Position numbers and translations under genes: made by a program. A DNA stretch of 64,000 nucleotides from an uncultured Bacteroidales bacterium (lineage in GTDB: Bacteria; Bacteroidota; Bacteroidia; Bacteroidales; UBA932): contig CALUTY010000009.1 of assembly GCA_944323825.1 (NCBI GenBank), forward strand, positions 62,001 to 126,000, read 5' to 3'. Below, piece after piece: positions 26,262 through 35,518 of this stretch (positions within the stretch are counted from its first letter, which is position 1; each line of letters starts with the position of its first letter). The notes beneath the pieces are model-generated. The model saw only the letters and a list, made by a program, of their open reading frames with translations. It had not been told where the DNA came from and ran no database searches.

Positions 26262-27173
26262 TTATTTTTTAATGATTGCAAGCCCGCTTATCACCGGCCT
26301 TTCTCTGCCGTCTGACGGGGAATTTGCGATACGGCACATACCGGTATGAGGGTCGCGTACAAGCATCTGCGCCGAACCGCCGCCGTCAAGGTTTACAGCC
26401 GATTCGCACCCGAGAGAACGGAACATCTCCCCCATTTCCCTGTATGTGAGACCGGATGCGCCAGAGAATCCCCTTCCGTCAGCCACGAGCAGCCAGATGG
26501 TACCGTCAGAATCATAGCCTATTGCCGTGCGCGGGTCCCTCAGATTGTAGATATCTTCTGTCACTTCACCGTCGGCAAGCATTATGACACCGGCACCGGT
26601 GCACTGGACAAGTTCCTGCTTCATAGCTGTATAGAATGAGCTGTCACGGATTACAGGCGTACCGTCAGTGAGGATACCGGCGAAGCTGAGGGCCTGCTGC
26701 GGCACCCTGTCGCTGTAGTCCCATGATGAATTGACCACCTTTCCGCAGCTATGCAGTGGCCCGCGCGGGTTGATGGGTTCCGATGTGTCCCAGAAGTCGG
26801 CATTTGTCATTGCCACCACTGTCATTCCTTCATCTTCAAGGACATCTGCCATTGAAGTGAGTGTCTGCCTCCTCCACCCACCGGAGATATCCGTATCATT
26901 GTCGGGAAGGACCACATTCAGTCCATAGCCGCAATCTGGCTCTATGGCCACAATGCATATATGCTGCATTACGTTTCCTGCCGTAGTCAGCGAAATTTCA
27001 TTATAGCTTACTCCCGGAGCAAGTACCGATGTGGTATCCCACAATATTTCCGAAACTGCAGGACAGAAATCTTCCAGAAGTTCAGCTGCAGAAGGTACTT
27101 CATCCCGTCCGCATGCCTGCACAGCCAGCATGACAAGTGCAGGTCCCAACATACAATTGAATATCGTCTTCAT
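26262..27173 (-). CDS. Phosphodiester glycosidase (NAGPA/DUF2233) lipoprotein 1
   Basis: A 303-residue lipoprotein (VQACGRDE). The C-terminal domain has the NAGPA signature: DPRTAIGYD, LLVADGRG, then LTYREMGEMFRSLGCESAVNLDGGGSAQM. The upstream part contains TNADFW and PRGPLHSCG, also typical. The mammalian member removes GlcNAc from GlcNAc-1-phospho-mannose, and bacterial relatives cleave sugar-1-phosphodiesters. Here it sits beside a second copy and a hexosaminidase in a SusC/D operon, so it probably opens GlcNAc-1-phosphodiester bonds in the target glycan. Exact substrate is inference. Confidence 0.87.
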   Translation of the reverse strand: MKTIFNCMLGPALVMLAVQACGRDEVPSAAELLEDFCPAVSEILWDTTSVLAPGVSYNEISLTTAGNVMQHICIVAIEPDCGYGLNVVLPDNDTDISGGWRRQTLTSMADVLEDEGMTVVAMTNADFWDTSEPINPRGPLHSCGKVVNSSWDYSDRVPQQALSFAGILTDGTPVIRDSSFYTAMKQELVQCTGAGVIMLADGEVTEDIYNLRDPRTAIGYDSDGTIWLLVADGRGFSGASGLTYREMGEMFRSLGCESAVNLDGGGSAQMLVRDPHTGMCRIANSPSDGRERPVISGLAIIKK

Positions 27174-27177
27174 GGCA

Positions 27178-28119
27178 CTAAGGTTCTCTTACGATTACTG
27201 TCCAACCGTTTATTACAGGCCTTTCGGATCCGTCGGAGGGACTGTTCCTTATCTGGTATACATCAGCTATAGGATGTCTTATGAGCATCTGGGCCGAACC
27301 GCCTCCGTCCAGATTGGCTGCGCCTGAGCATCCGAGAGTCTGGAATATATATCCCATTTCCTTGTAGGTCATACCGGCAGCACCAAAAGTCTTCCTTCCG
27401 TCGCACACAAGCAGGTACACTATGCCGTCATCGGTATATCCGATAGACGAGCGTGGATCTCTGGCATTGTATGCGGTTCCCTGCCATACACCATTGCTGA
27501 GCATCATCACACCGGAACCTGTACATTCGCGAAGACGGTTCTTGTACTCTTCATACCTGGAGCGTTCAGCTATGATCATGGAACCGTCATCCAGCACACC
27601 GACAAAGCTCAGCGCCTGCTGCGACAACGCCTCGTCATAGTCCCACTGGTCCCAGACTATCACACCTCCGCGGTGCACCGGTCCACGTGGGTTGATAGGG
27701 GCGCTCATCTGCCAGAAATCACCGTTGATCATAGCAGCTACCCTTGCCCCCGGGGCATCCATACGGGTCGCCATATCCGTAAGTGTCTGCCTGTTCCATC
27801 CGCCGGATATGTTATTGCTGTTGTTGGGCATTGATACGGCCATTCTGACTCCGGGCACATTTGTATCTACCCTGATTATATATACCTGATTTACATATCC
27901 GTCATTTGTCTGTATATGCAGGTCGGTTTCCTCCACGCCTACCGTTATAAGGAATGTAGTATCCCTGAAAATCCTGGCGACTTCAGGACATTCATCAAGC
28001 AGAAGTCTTCCGATAGGGGTTGTCGGTACATAATGCACATCAGCCTGTTCCTTTTCACATGATACAAGTCCCGCAAGAAGGACAGAGGCAAGTGCCGTCA
28101 ATATAATCTTCCCTTTCAT
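27178..28119 (-). CDS. Phosphodiester glycosidase (NAGPA/DUF2233) lipoprotein 2
   Basis: A 313-residue lipoprotein (GLVSCEKEQ), a diverged duplicate of the downstream gene four bases away. The same landmarks are in place: MINGDFWQMSAPINPRGPVH, DPRSSIGYTDDG, LLVCDGRKTFG and LGCSGAANLDGGGSAQM. Both copies keep the catalytic-domain glycines and acidic residues, so both are likely active. They may differ in linkage or position of attack. Confidence 0.87.
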   Translation of the reverse strand: MKGKIILTALASVLLAGLVSCEKEQADVHYVPTTPIGRLLLDECPEVARIFRDTTFLITVGVEETDLHIQTNDGYVNQVYIIRVDTNVPGVRMAVSMPNNSNNISGGWNRQTLTDMATRMDAPGARVAAMINGDFWQMSAPINPRGPVHRGGVIVWDQWDYDEALSQQALSFVGVLDDGSMIIAERSRYEEYKNRLRECTGSGVMMLSNGVWQGTAYNARDPRSSIGYTDDGIVYLLVCDGRKTFGAAGMTYKEMGYIFQTLGCSGAANLDGGGSAQMLIRHPIADVYQIRNSPSDGSERPVINGWTVIVREP

Positions 28120-28131
28120 CTTATTGTCTTT

Positions 28132-29403
28132 TTATTTCCACAATTCGTTCTGTACAAGCTTTGAATTAAGGTCTATCTGGGTCTGCGGAATCGGGAATAT
28201 GGTATACTTCTCTTCCATTCCCATTGTTTCAACAAACTTCCCTGTACGCACCAGGTCAAACCATCTGAAGCCTTCCCCGAGGAATTCCAGTCTCCTTTCA
28301 GCAAGTATCGCATCAAGGAACTCGTCTTCAGTCTTTGGGGACACTGCAGGAAGTCCCCTCTTGGCACGGAGCTGGTTCAGGCGTCCAAGCCCTTCCTTCA
28401 GGCCTTTGCCTTCGGCTGAAATAAGGTACATTTCCGCCAGCCTGCTTACGGGAATAGGGTTGGTTGAAGTCAGGTTGTTGTATTTGTTCAGAACAGTCTC
28501 GTCCCCGTCAACCATTATTGAAATGTTCATCCTCTTGTCCGCACTGACGAAAAGGTCTATCATCTCACGCGTAGGGACATAGGTCGTTGCCGGCTGGTAG
28601 AATTCGCCGGCAAAATTAATCCCGTTTTCCTCGACATTGTTGGAATATGTGAATATCTCCTCGCTGTTCTCCTCCCCGCGGAAAATCTGGTCAAAGTCCG
28701 CAAGGTCAAATGCCGGGTCGGCAATCACCTCCTCAGCCAGCACTGCAGCTTCGGCCTTCTTTCCCTGTCCGAGCTTTGCCCTGGCCATAAGTGCCTTGGC
28801 TGCCTGCTGAGACACATAGTTCTTGGATGTGAATTTTGGGCACATCTTTATCGCAAGATCCAGGTTCTCCTCACAGAAGGCCCAGCAGTCGGATGCAGGA
28901 GAGTTCGGAATCTGCTCATTGGTGGCCTGCCTCAGAATCTGGACATTACCATATTTTGAGGTCAGATTGTAATAGATAAGCCCTCTGAAATAATATGCGA
29001 CTCCCAGCATCTCACGGACACTGTCGGTCTGTTCAGCCTTTGATGCGGCATATATGAATTCATTTACCTGATAAAGCCATGCATAATATCCGACCCACGG
29101 AGTACTTGACCATCCGTTCGTCGGAAGGATACAGTCCCTTATCCAAAGCTGTGGAGTGGCATAGGAGGAACCGCCTCCCCTGGTGAAGTCCCCTCCGGCC
29201 ATGTCATTCTGGAAATAGCCGGTAAACGTAGGCTTGTACTGTGAATAGCAGTACAGTCCGGTGAACAGGAGTGACAGGTCCTCTTCAGAAAGGTTGTCTC
29301 TTGAAACGGCATCATGAGGATAGCGGTCCAGAACATCGCAGGACATGCATCCGCAAGCAAGTGCCGCAGACATCAGAAGCGTATATATTGTCTTTTTCAT
29401 CAT
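28132..29403 (-). CDS. SusD/RagB-family glycan-binding lipoprotein
   Basis: A 423-residue lipoprotein (GCMSCDVLDRYP). SusD landmarks are present: an alpha-helical TPR-like core, FRGLIYYNLTSKYGNVQIL (about 135-155), a RYxEVYLIYAE-like helix (PVSRLAEMYLISAEG) and the C-terminal AILAERRLEFLGEGFRWFDLVRTG. It is rather short for the family (usually 450-600). It forms the lid of the SusC channel and binds the glycan. It starts three bases after the susC stop. The ATG could be the second one at 29400. Confidence 0.92.
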   Translation of the reverse strand: MMKKTIYTLLMSAALACGCMSCDVLDRYPHDAVSRDNLSEEDLSLLFTGLYCYSQYKPTFTGYFQNDMAGGDFTRGGGSSYATPQLWIRDCILPTNGWSSTPWVGYYAWLYQVNEFIYAASKAEQTDSVREMLGVAYYFRGLIYYNLTSKYGNVQILRQATNEQIPNSPASDCWAFCEENLDLAIKMCPKFTSKNYVSQQAAKALMARAKLGQGKKAEAAVLAEEVIADPAFDLADFDQIFRGEENSEEIFTYSNNVEENGINFAGEFYQPATTYVPTREMIDLFVSADKRMNISIMVDGDETVLNKYNNLTSTNPIPVSRLAEMYLISAEGKGLKEGLGRLNQLRAKRGLPAVSPKTEDEFLDAILAERRLEFLGEGFRWFDLVRTGKFVETMGMEEKYTIFPIPQTQIDLNSKLVQNELWK

Positions 29404-29406
29404 TCA

Positions 29407-32400
29407 CTAGAATTTGAGGTTGAAACCGAGAGTGAAAGTCCTTGGCTGTCCCGGATTGAGCCAGTCATATCCGTATGTTGCAGCATTGTTGCTTACAGAC
29501 ACCTCCGGATCCAGATAAGGCCATTTTGTGATGACAAACAGGTTGTCTGCAGAGAAATATACTCTCAGGGCATCAATATTGGCCTTGCGCAGGACTCTGT
29601 TCGGAAGGTTGTATCCGAGTGTAAGACTTCTGAGACGGATGTATGAGGCATCGTACAGAAAACGGGTATTCACGAATTTGGTACTGTTCCAGGCATGGCC
29701 GTAGATGGCCCTTGGATATGTATCTGATGTGCCGGGCCCTGTCCAGCGGCCTTCGCACACAGACTTCAGCTGAGGCCATGTTCCCTGTCCCATACGCAGG
29801 CCTCCGTTCCAGTATTCATATATTTTCTGGCCATAGGAATATGTGAAGAATACAGACAGTTCAAGTCCCTTATAGGAAAATGTGTTGTTGAAGCCTCCTG
29901 AGAATTTCGGATTTGCGGAGCCGACGAACTGACGGTCATCCGCATCAATCTTCCCGTCGTTGTTATAGTCTTCGTATTTCACGTCACCTGCACGTACACC
30001 TTCATTCTCATAAAGGTATTCCGGCACTTCTTCATCGCTCTGATATATTCCGAGCATCTTTATCATATAGAAACTTCCGACCTCCTCTCCGACCTTGAGC
30101 CCATGGAAGCTGCTCGGTGTGATGACATCCTCGTTGTCGAGGAGTTTTGTCAGCCTGTTCCTTATGAAGGATATGTTGAAGTCTGCATGCCAGCGGAAAT
30201 TGTTCTTGCCGGCATTTGCAGCCAGGGCAAGTTCTATACCCTTGTTGTTCATCGAGCCGATGTTGCAGAGCTGGGTTGTATAGCCGGTCGTGATCATTGT
30301 CGGCTTGTTGTAGAGGAGATTGTCCGTATCCTTATTGAAGAGGTCGACAGATGCTGAAAGCGCCCCGTTCCAGAAGCCGAGATCCACTCCGACATTTGTC
30401 TGTGTGGCTGTTTCCCATTTGAGGTCACGGTTTCCTGCCGTAGTCAGTCCGAGGCCGTTCTCACCGCCATAATTTATACCGCCTGAAGCAAGCGCCTGAT
30501 AGGCGTAGGCTCCGATTCCGCCCTGGTTGCCTGTGGCTCCGACACTTGCACGGAGTTTCATTGTCATGGATTTCTCTTTCCACCAGTTCTCTTCATCGAT
30601 GTTCCATCCGATACTTGCAGAAGGGAAATATCCCCATCTGTGCTCCGGTGCGAATTTGGATGAGCCGTCTGCACGCATTGTAAATGTCGCGACATAACGG
30701 TTCCTGTAATTGAGGTTAACGCGTCCGAAGAATGACTGCAGCGCATAGGAACTCTTACCGGATGAGATATCGGTAAATGAGGCAGCCACGGAATTCACGT
30801 CAAATGACGATGAAGGGAATCCAAGGCCAGTCTGTGTCGCAGAGGAGGATTCGTATATCTGTACGGAATGTCCGAGTACAGCCCCGAGATTCAGTCCGAA
30901 TCCGAATGACTTGCTGTAGCTGAGGGTATTGTCCCAGAGAAGGGAGCCCCGGTTGGCACGGCTGTCCGTAAGGCGTCCTCCCATAGGATTGTCCTCAGAA
31001 GGATATCCGGACTGGTGTTTTGAGGAGAAATAGACATGTTCCTCTATGCTCTGGAAATCTTCGCCGAGGTTCGTCTTGAAATCAAGTCCAGGTATTATGT
31101 GGAATTCGAGGAAGGCTGAACTGATTGCCCTATAGGTCTTGATCCAGATGTCGGATTCCTTGATTGCCTGCAGCGGATTGTTGTTTACAAGGACATTCTT
31201 GGATGTTGCCCACTCTCCGCTAGGGAGGAACGGCTCGTCCCACGGATACTGCTCTACTGCAGCCTTTATGACATTCAGACCTGAATATCCTGAGCCGACG
31301 CGGTCGTTGTGGCTGTAGCTAAGCATCGTATTGACGCCGAAGGAAAGCCACGGCTTTACTTTGCCGGAAATGTTGGCCTTGACACTGTACTGGTCCATCT
31401 GGTTGTCTACGGCTGTCCCTTCAGTATGCTTGTATGTACCGGAAACATAATATTTCACATTGTCTGTGCCACCGGATATCGATGCTGCAATATTGTGGGA
31501 CCAGGCCTTTCTGAGCACCACTCCGAGCCAATCGTATGCAGGTTTGCCCGGCATCGGGTTGATATAGCGCTCTACATTCTGGTTGTACTGTCTGTTGTAA
31601 TTGTCTATACCCTCATTGAACACCTCTATCAGAAGGTCACCGGAAGCGAGTTCAAGTTTGTCTGTCCTCGGCTGGTAGCCCATGCTCACGCTTGCGTCCA
31701 GGGATACGGAAGGGGCACCTTTCCTTCCAGATTTAGTAGTGATGATAATGACTCCGTTAGTGGCGCGTGAGCCATAGATGGCTGCCGATGCGGCATCCTT
31801 GAGCACTTCTATGGATTCTATGTCCGAAGGGTTGATCGATGCGAGGCCGCTCATTGACTCTCCGTTGCTCCAGGCGCCTGTATCACCGGAAGTGGTCGTG
31901 ATTGGTATCCCGTCAATCACATAGAGCGGTTCGTTGCCGGCATTAAGCGATCCTATTCCCCTGATGCTCACCCTTCCTACAGACCCTGGGACTCCGGAAG
32001 CCGTCGAGATGTTCACACCTGCCACACGTCCCTGAAGAAGCTGGTCTACAGAAAGCACTTCCCTGCGTTCAGATGGTTTTGGCTTAAAAGAGCCGATGGC
32101 TGAAGTGACGTCACGCCTTGTCATGGTACCATATCCGACGACAACGACATCATCAAGTGAAAGGGTCTGTTCAGTCATTCTCACATTGATCTCATCCGAC
32201 TTCCCTACGGCTATCTCTTCATCCGCAAATCCGAAGAATGAGAACAGGAGCACCGGATTTTCCGTGGTAAGCCTGATACTATAGTTCCCGTCAGAATCAG
32301 CCACCGCACCGTTGGACGTTCCCTTTTCAATGACACTTGCACCGGTAAGCGGAACGGAATCATCATCCAGAATCTGTCCGCGGATGATCCGCTGTTGAGC

Positions 32401-32736
32401 TGGTGCCTGTGGCTGGACTGTCTTTGAGGATCTTACAGAAACAGACATGCCGCTGATTGAATACACGACCTCCTGACCGGCAAATATCTGGTCAAGGACA
32501 TTGTTAAGGGATGCCCTGCTGGCCCTGACGGTTATGATACGGTCAATATCCACCTCATCAGACCTGATACTTATGGAGTAGCCGTATTCCCTCTGGAGAT
32601 ACTCTACCGCCTTCCGGACACTTACCTTTTCCAGGGACATGTCTATATTCTGGGCCATTGCGGCCAGAGGAATGACAGCCATGACTGCTGAAAGCACGGC
32701 ACGCCGGAATTTTGCTAATAATAGGTGATGAAACAT
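29407..32736 (-). CDS. SusC/RagA-family TonB-dependent transporter with signalling domain
   Basis: A 1109-residue outer-membrane transporter. Order of domains: signal peptide (to about 28, PLAAMAQ); STN/secretin-like signalling domain (about 35-105, the part that contacts FecR); carboxypeptidase-regulatory-like domain (about 118-205, IRGQILDDDSVPLTGASV); TonB box and plug (about 205-330, DDVVVVGYGTMTRRDVTSAIG, VSIRGIGSLN); 22-strand barrel to the C-terminus (FTLGFNLKF). The STN domain makes it a transducer, consistent with the fecR gene six bases upstream and the ECF sigma gene later in the operon. Substrate is probably the glycan cleaved by the NAGPA and GH20 enzymes. Confidence 0.95.
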   Translation of the reverse strand: MFHHLLLAKFRRAVLSAVMAVIPLAAMAQNIDMSLEKVSVRKAVEYLQREYGYSISIRSDEVDIDRIITVRASRASLNNVLDQIFAGQEVVYSISGMSVSVRSSKTVQPQAPAQQRIIRGQILDDDSVPLTGASVIEKGTSNGAVADSDGNYSIRLTTENPVLLFSFFGFADEEIAVGKSDEINVRMTEQTLSLDDVVVVGYGTMTRRDVTSAIGSFKPKPSERREVLSVDQLLQGRVAGVNISTASGVPGSVGRVSIRGIGSLNAGNEPLYVIDGIPITTTSGDTGAWSNGESMSGLASINPSDIESIEVLKDAASAAIYGSRATNGVIIITTKSGRKGAPSVSLDASVSMGYQPRTDKLELASGDLLIEVFNEGIDNYNRQYNQNVERYINPMPGKPAYDWLGVVLRKAWSHNIAASISGGTDNVKYYVSGTYKHTEGTAVDNQMDQYSVKANISGKVKPWLSFGVNTMLSYSHNDRVGSGYSGLNVIKAAVEQYPWDEPFLPSGEWATSKNVLVNNNPLQAIKESDIWIKTYRAISSAFLEFHIIPGLDFKTNLGEDFQSIEEHVYFSSKHQSGYPSEDNPMGGRLTDSRANRGSLLWDNTLSYSKSFGFGLNLGAVLGHSVQIYESSSATQTGLGFPSSSFDVNSVAASFTDISSGKSSYALQSFFGRVNLNYRNRYVATFTMRADGSSKFAPEHRWGYFPSASIGWNIDEENWWKEKSMTMKLRASVGATGNQGGIGAYAYQALASGGINYGGENGLGLTTAGNRDLKWETATQTNVGVDLGFWNGALSASVDLFNKDTDNLLYNKPTMITTGYTTQLCNIGSMNNKGIELALAANAGKNNFRWHADFNISFIRNRLTKLLDNEDVITPSSFHGLKVGEEVGSFYMIKMLGIYQSDEEVPEYLYENEGVRAGDVKYEDYNNDGKIDADDRQFVGSANPKFSGGFNNTFSYKGLELSVFFTYSYGQKIYEYWNGGLRMGQGTWPQLKSVCEGRWTGPGTSDTYPRAIYGHAWNSTKFVNTRFLYDASYIRLRSLTLGYNLPNRVLRKANIDALRVYFSADNLFVITKWPYLDPEVSVSNNAATYGYDWLNPGQPRTFTLGFNLKF

Positions 32737-32742
32737 AATGTG

Positions 32743-33750
32743 TTAATTAGTTGTTGATATATAGATTGTTGAATCCTTTTCAATGATTTCAGTACCTTCC
32801 TCTCCGCAGAGGGCATGGAGTATATCCGTTACGGATTCGTTGTTAACGAATGAGGCGAAATGCCTGCTGTACGCGAGATCCCTGTCGGATATGACGATCC
32901 TCACACCGAATTCATGCTCGAGTTCTGCTGCAATTTCAGAAAGGGTCTTGTCGTTGAAATAAAGCACCCTGCGGTCCTTCCAGCTCACATAGTCCTCATG
33001 GATGAACTTGTCTATCCCGCCGTTAGTCAGATTCACCACCACAGTCTCGCCTTTCTTCACGTCAAGGGAAGCCTTTCCCCAGGATGTCGTATATTCCAGG
33101 TCTACATCACCTTCAATGAGAGTCAGCTCCACATTGTCAGTTTCCGGATATGACCTCATGTTGAAAGTTGTCCCTTTCACGATCACATTTACATTGTCTG
33201 CCGAAACGACAAAAGGACAATGACTGTCGGATTCAATCTCGGCATATATTTCACCTGATACAAATACCTGGCGCCTGCCGCCGGTAAAGGTATCAGGATA
33301 GACCACCCTGGTATCATTGTGCAGCCATATATGGGAACCGTCAGGCAGGACGACCTCCCTTATTTCCCCATAGTCTGCAGTGACTTCTGTCCATGATGCA
33401 ATCTGCCTCATGTCATTCCGCATGGAGGCAAAGGAAAATGCAAGTACGGCCAGTGCGGCACAAAGGGATGCCATCACTGAGCCGATAAGGATATTTTTAC
33501 GTTTCTGACGCCTGACATATGATTTCTGCCTGCTGTCAGCCGCTATTATTGTCTTCAGATTGGACAGGACACGCTCTTTGCCAGCCGGGTCATTCACGGC
33601 TGGTATCCTTTCCATGAGTTCTTCGAAATCCCCATCCGCCGAACGGGACTTCAGATTGAGCATGAGCCACATCTGTACCCTGTCCTGCTCTTCCCTGTCC
33701 GCCTTTCCCTGGAGATATTTCTCCATCAGTTCCGTATCAATGAATTTCAT
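32743..33750 (-). CDS. FecR-family anti-sigma factor
   Basis: A 335-residue inner-membrane protein. The N-terminal cytoplasmic sigma-binding part is about 1-85, a single transmembrane helix about 87-108, and the periplasmic FecR domain about 115-250 (EVVLPDGSHIWLHNDTRVVYP, VKGTTFNMRSY). A C-terminal domain related to the STN fold follows (about 255-335). It transmits the signal from the SusC STN domain to the ECF sigma factor. It is the first gene of the operon; the 116 bases upstream show no clear vegetative promoter, which fits control by the ECF sigma. Confidence 0.93.
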   Translation of the reverse strand: MKFIDTELMEKYLQGKADREEQDRVQMWLMLNLKSRSADGDFEELMERIPAVNDPAGKERVLSNLKTIIAADSRQKSYVRRQKRKNILIGSVMASLCAALAVLAFSFASMRNDMRQIASWTEVTADYGEIREVVLPDGSHIWLHNDTRVVYPDTFTGGRRQVFVSGEIYAEIESDSHCPFVVSADNVNVIVKGTTFNMRSYPETDNVELTLIEGDVDLEYTTSWGKASLDVKKGETVVVNLTNGGIDKFIHEDYVSWKDRRVLYFNDKTLSEIAAELEHEFGVRIVISDRDLAYSRHFASFVNNESVTDILHALCGEEGTEIIEKDSTIYISTTN

Positions 33751-33866
33751 GCCGTTCAGTAAAACAGTTACATGAATAGTACGGTTCGCCGGCGGTTTCT
33801 ACGCAATGGGGACGGGTTAATTTTTTGTTACATAACTGATGGCTGCCGGAGTCTTGCGGCTGCGGC

Positions 33867-34628
33867 TCAGCCGCGCACAAATACCATGTGGTCCCCAGTG
33901 CTCACGGACGGGTCATAGGAGAATCCATCCCAGCTGAATCCGGCAAGCTCTTCAGGAGAATCAATCCTGTTCAGGACCACATGACGCACCATTTCGCCAC
34001 GGCACATCTTGGCATACATGGTGACAGACTTCAGTCTGCCGGACCGGCGTTCGTAGAAATCCGGCCTGACAACCCTCACGGAAGACATTACGGCATTCCA
34101 GTCAAGGAAGAGTCTCATCTCTTCGCTTGCCAGGTCAAGCAGGACACCTCCGGAATCCTTTACGAGTGAAATGAAAGATTCTGTCAGGAGAGGCCGCCAT
34201 GAAGCTGCGACCGTGTTCTGTCCGTCAAGGGACGCAGTAGCCTCCAGCCTGTATGCGCTTATGCCGTCAAGGGGACGGAGTATGCCGTATAGCGAGGACA
34301 TTATGCGCAGGTGATCCTGGGCGAAAAGCCAGTCACCCTTTTCAAAGCCGGATGGGGCTATTCTCCTGAATACGGCACCGGTATATGCCGCAAGGGCAGG
34401 TAGGATTTCAGCCTCTCCCCTGCTGATCATCTGATACTGTTCCGAAGTGCGGCAGGCTATCTGTGCGCTGACCTTCAGAAGGTCCATCAGTTCCGTTTCA
34501 GACAGGCCTGCCATATGGTCTGCCGTTACATGTGCCCTCCCCAGAAATTCCGGTTCGGTAACAAACGGTATCCTGAGGGCGGAATCCTTTCCGCCCATTG
34601 TCTTGGCAAATGCTATCCACGTTATCAT
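33867..34628 (-). CDS. yaaA: YaaA-family peroxide-stress protein
   Basis: A 253-residue protein of the YaaA/UPF0246 (DUF328) family. The N-terminus MITWIAFAKTM corresponds to the family start (L/I-x-SPAKT). Other conserved parts are AQDHLRIMSSLYGILRPLDGISAYRLEA and the C-terminal FYERRSGRLKSVTMYAKMCRGEMVRHVV and FSWDGFSYD. In E. coli YaaA limits free iron and DNA damage during peroxide stress. The ATG at 34628 overlaps the stop of the upstream small gene (ATGA), so the two are coupled. A longer frame to 34856 is an overlap, not the protein. Confidence 0.88.
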   Translation of the reverse strand: MITWIAFAKTMGGKDSALRIPFVTEPEFLGRAHVTADHMAGLSETELMDLLKVSAQIACRTSEQYQMISRGEAEILPALAAYTGAVFRRIAPSGFEKGDWLFAQDHLRIMSSLYGILRPLDGISAYRLEATASLDGQNTVAASWRPLLTESFISLVKDSGGVLLDLASEEMRLFLDWNAVMSSVRVVRPDFYERRSGRLKSVTMYAKMCRGEMVRHVVLNRIDSPEELAGFSWDGFSYDPSVSTGDHMVFVRG

Positions 34629-34831
34629 ATCACAAGCCTTATCCTTCCGTCGCTGAAACAGAACATCTGCGGATTTCCCAGGACTACCGCATAAACCTGT
34701 TTTACAGAAACCGGCAGGCCGTCTTTCCGCCGGTGCAGTCCCTCCGCATTTATCTTGCCTGCAATCTGTTCTGCTGTCATCCCCCTGCCGGACGATGCCA
34801 GTACATATACTATGGCTTCTTCCGCTTTCAT
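34625..34831 (-). CDS. Stand-alone HARE-HTH-like winged-helix protein
   Basis: A 68-residue protein starting MKAEEAIVYVLASSGRGMTAEQIAGKINAEGL and ending with a beta wing (NPQMFCFSDGRIRLVI). This looks like the HARE-HTH (HB1/ASXL/restriction-endonuclease) winged helix, usually a domain of larger DNA-linked proteins, here alone. Translation is coupled to yaaA by a four-base overlap, which suggests a related role. Family call is by pattern recognition only. Confidence 0.65.
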   Translation of the reverse strand: MKAEEAIVYVLASSGRGMTAEQIAGKINAEGLHRRKDGLPVSVKQVYAVVLGNPQMFCFSDGRIRLVI

Positions 34832-34884
34832 ATATTTTCTGGATATAAATATACATTCCGCCAACACCTGCCGACTTCCGGCCA

Positions 34885-35394
34885 CTAATGCCGGTCCCTG
34901 TCCCTCAGGGCGATGGATGCGTCGGTATATGAGCATTTTCCTGAAATGTAGTCCGCATACAATTCCTCCGGATCACGCCCCCTGAGAATACTGCACCTTC
35001 CGCACATTTCGCAGTTGTGCATGCACTTCCACATTTCCCTGACATATTCCCGTCTCTCCTGCTCGGTTGTTCCAGTGATTTCCGGTGCTTTCATCTGCAT
35101 GTTTCCTGTATATTCCAAGACCGCAAACTTACCGAATATTCCAGGAGGGATTATACAATTTCTATATAATCCATCATAAGGACGGAATATGTCGGCTTTA
35201 ACTATCGCCCCAAGAACTCTATAAGACGGAATATTTTTTGCGTCAGAATAACCATTCTGTTCATTATTGATCCAATTTTCAAACTCCTTATTATTCAATC
35301 GGGATGCAACAATTTGAGCTTTTAGCAATATCCCGTTAATAGGCCTGTCATCTCCTAAATCTTGAATTATCTTATCAATTATATTCTTTATCAT
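34885..35394 (-). CDS. Chimeric ORF: AbiTii domain fused to a Cys-rich small protein
   Basis: A 169-residue frame of two unlike parts. Residues 1 to about 95 (KAQIVASRLNNKEFENWINNE and on) match the AbiTii domain found in phage-defence and toxin-associated proteins and are AT-rich. Residues from Met101 (35094) to the end are GC-rich and Cys-rich (MWKCMHNCEMCGRC). They look like an independent 69-residue native protein in the yaaA gene set. The join lies near 35095-35110 and probably marks the left edge of the inserted element. Whether the fusion is expressed, or translation starts at 35094, is open. Confidence 0.6.
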   Translation of the reverse strand: MIKNIIDKIIQDLGDDRPINGILLKAQIVASRLNNKEFENWINNEQNGYSDAKNIPSYRVLGAIVKADIFRPYDGLYRNCIIPPGIFGKFAVLEYTGNMQMKAPEITGTTEQERREYVREMWKCMHNCEMCGRCSILRGRDPEELYADYISGKCSYTDASIALRDRDRH

Positions 35395-35518
35395 TTCGTA
35401 TACAAAAGGAAGTTATTACTGATTACAACAAGGAAACAAGCTATTAATAAAAATACAACTATCCAAAATTGCAGCGGTCAGATATTGCAAATATCTGGCT
35501 AAAACGATGAAGATAATA

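Noticed and set aside
23174..26272. Several plus-strand frames of 120-160 codons across the TIG-propeller genes
   Set aside because: All are shadows of the minus-strand lipoprotein genes, which carry signal peptides and clear repeats.
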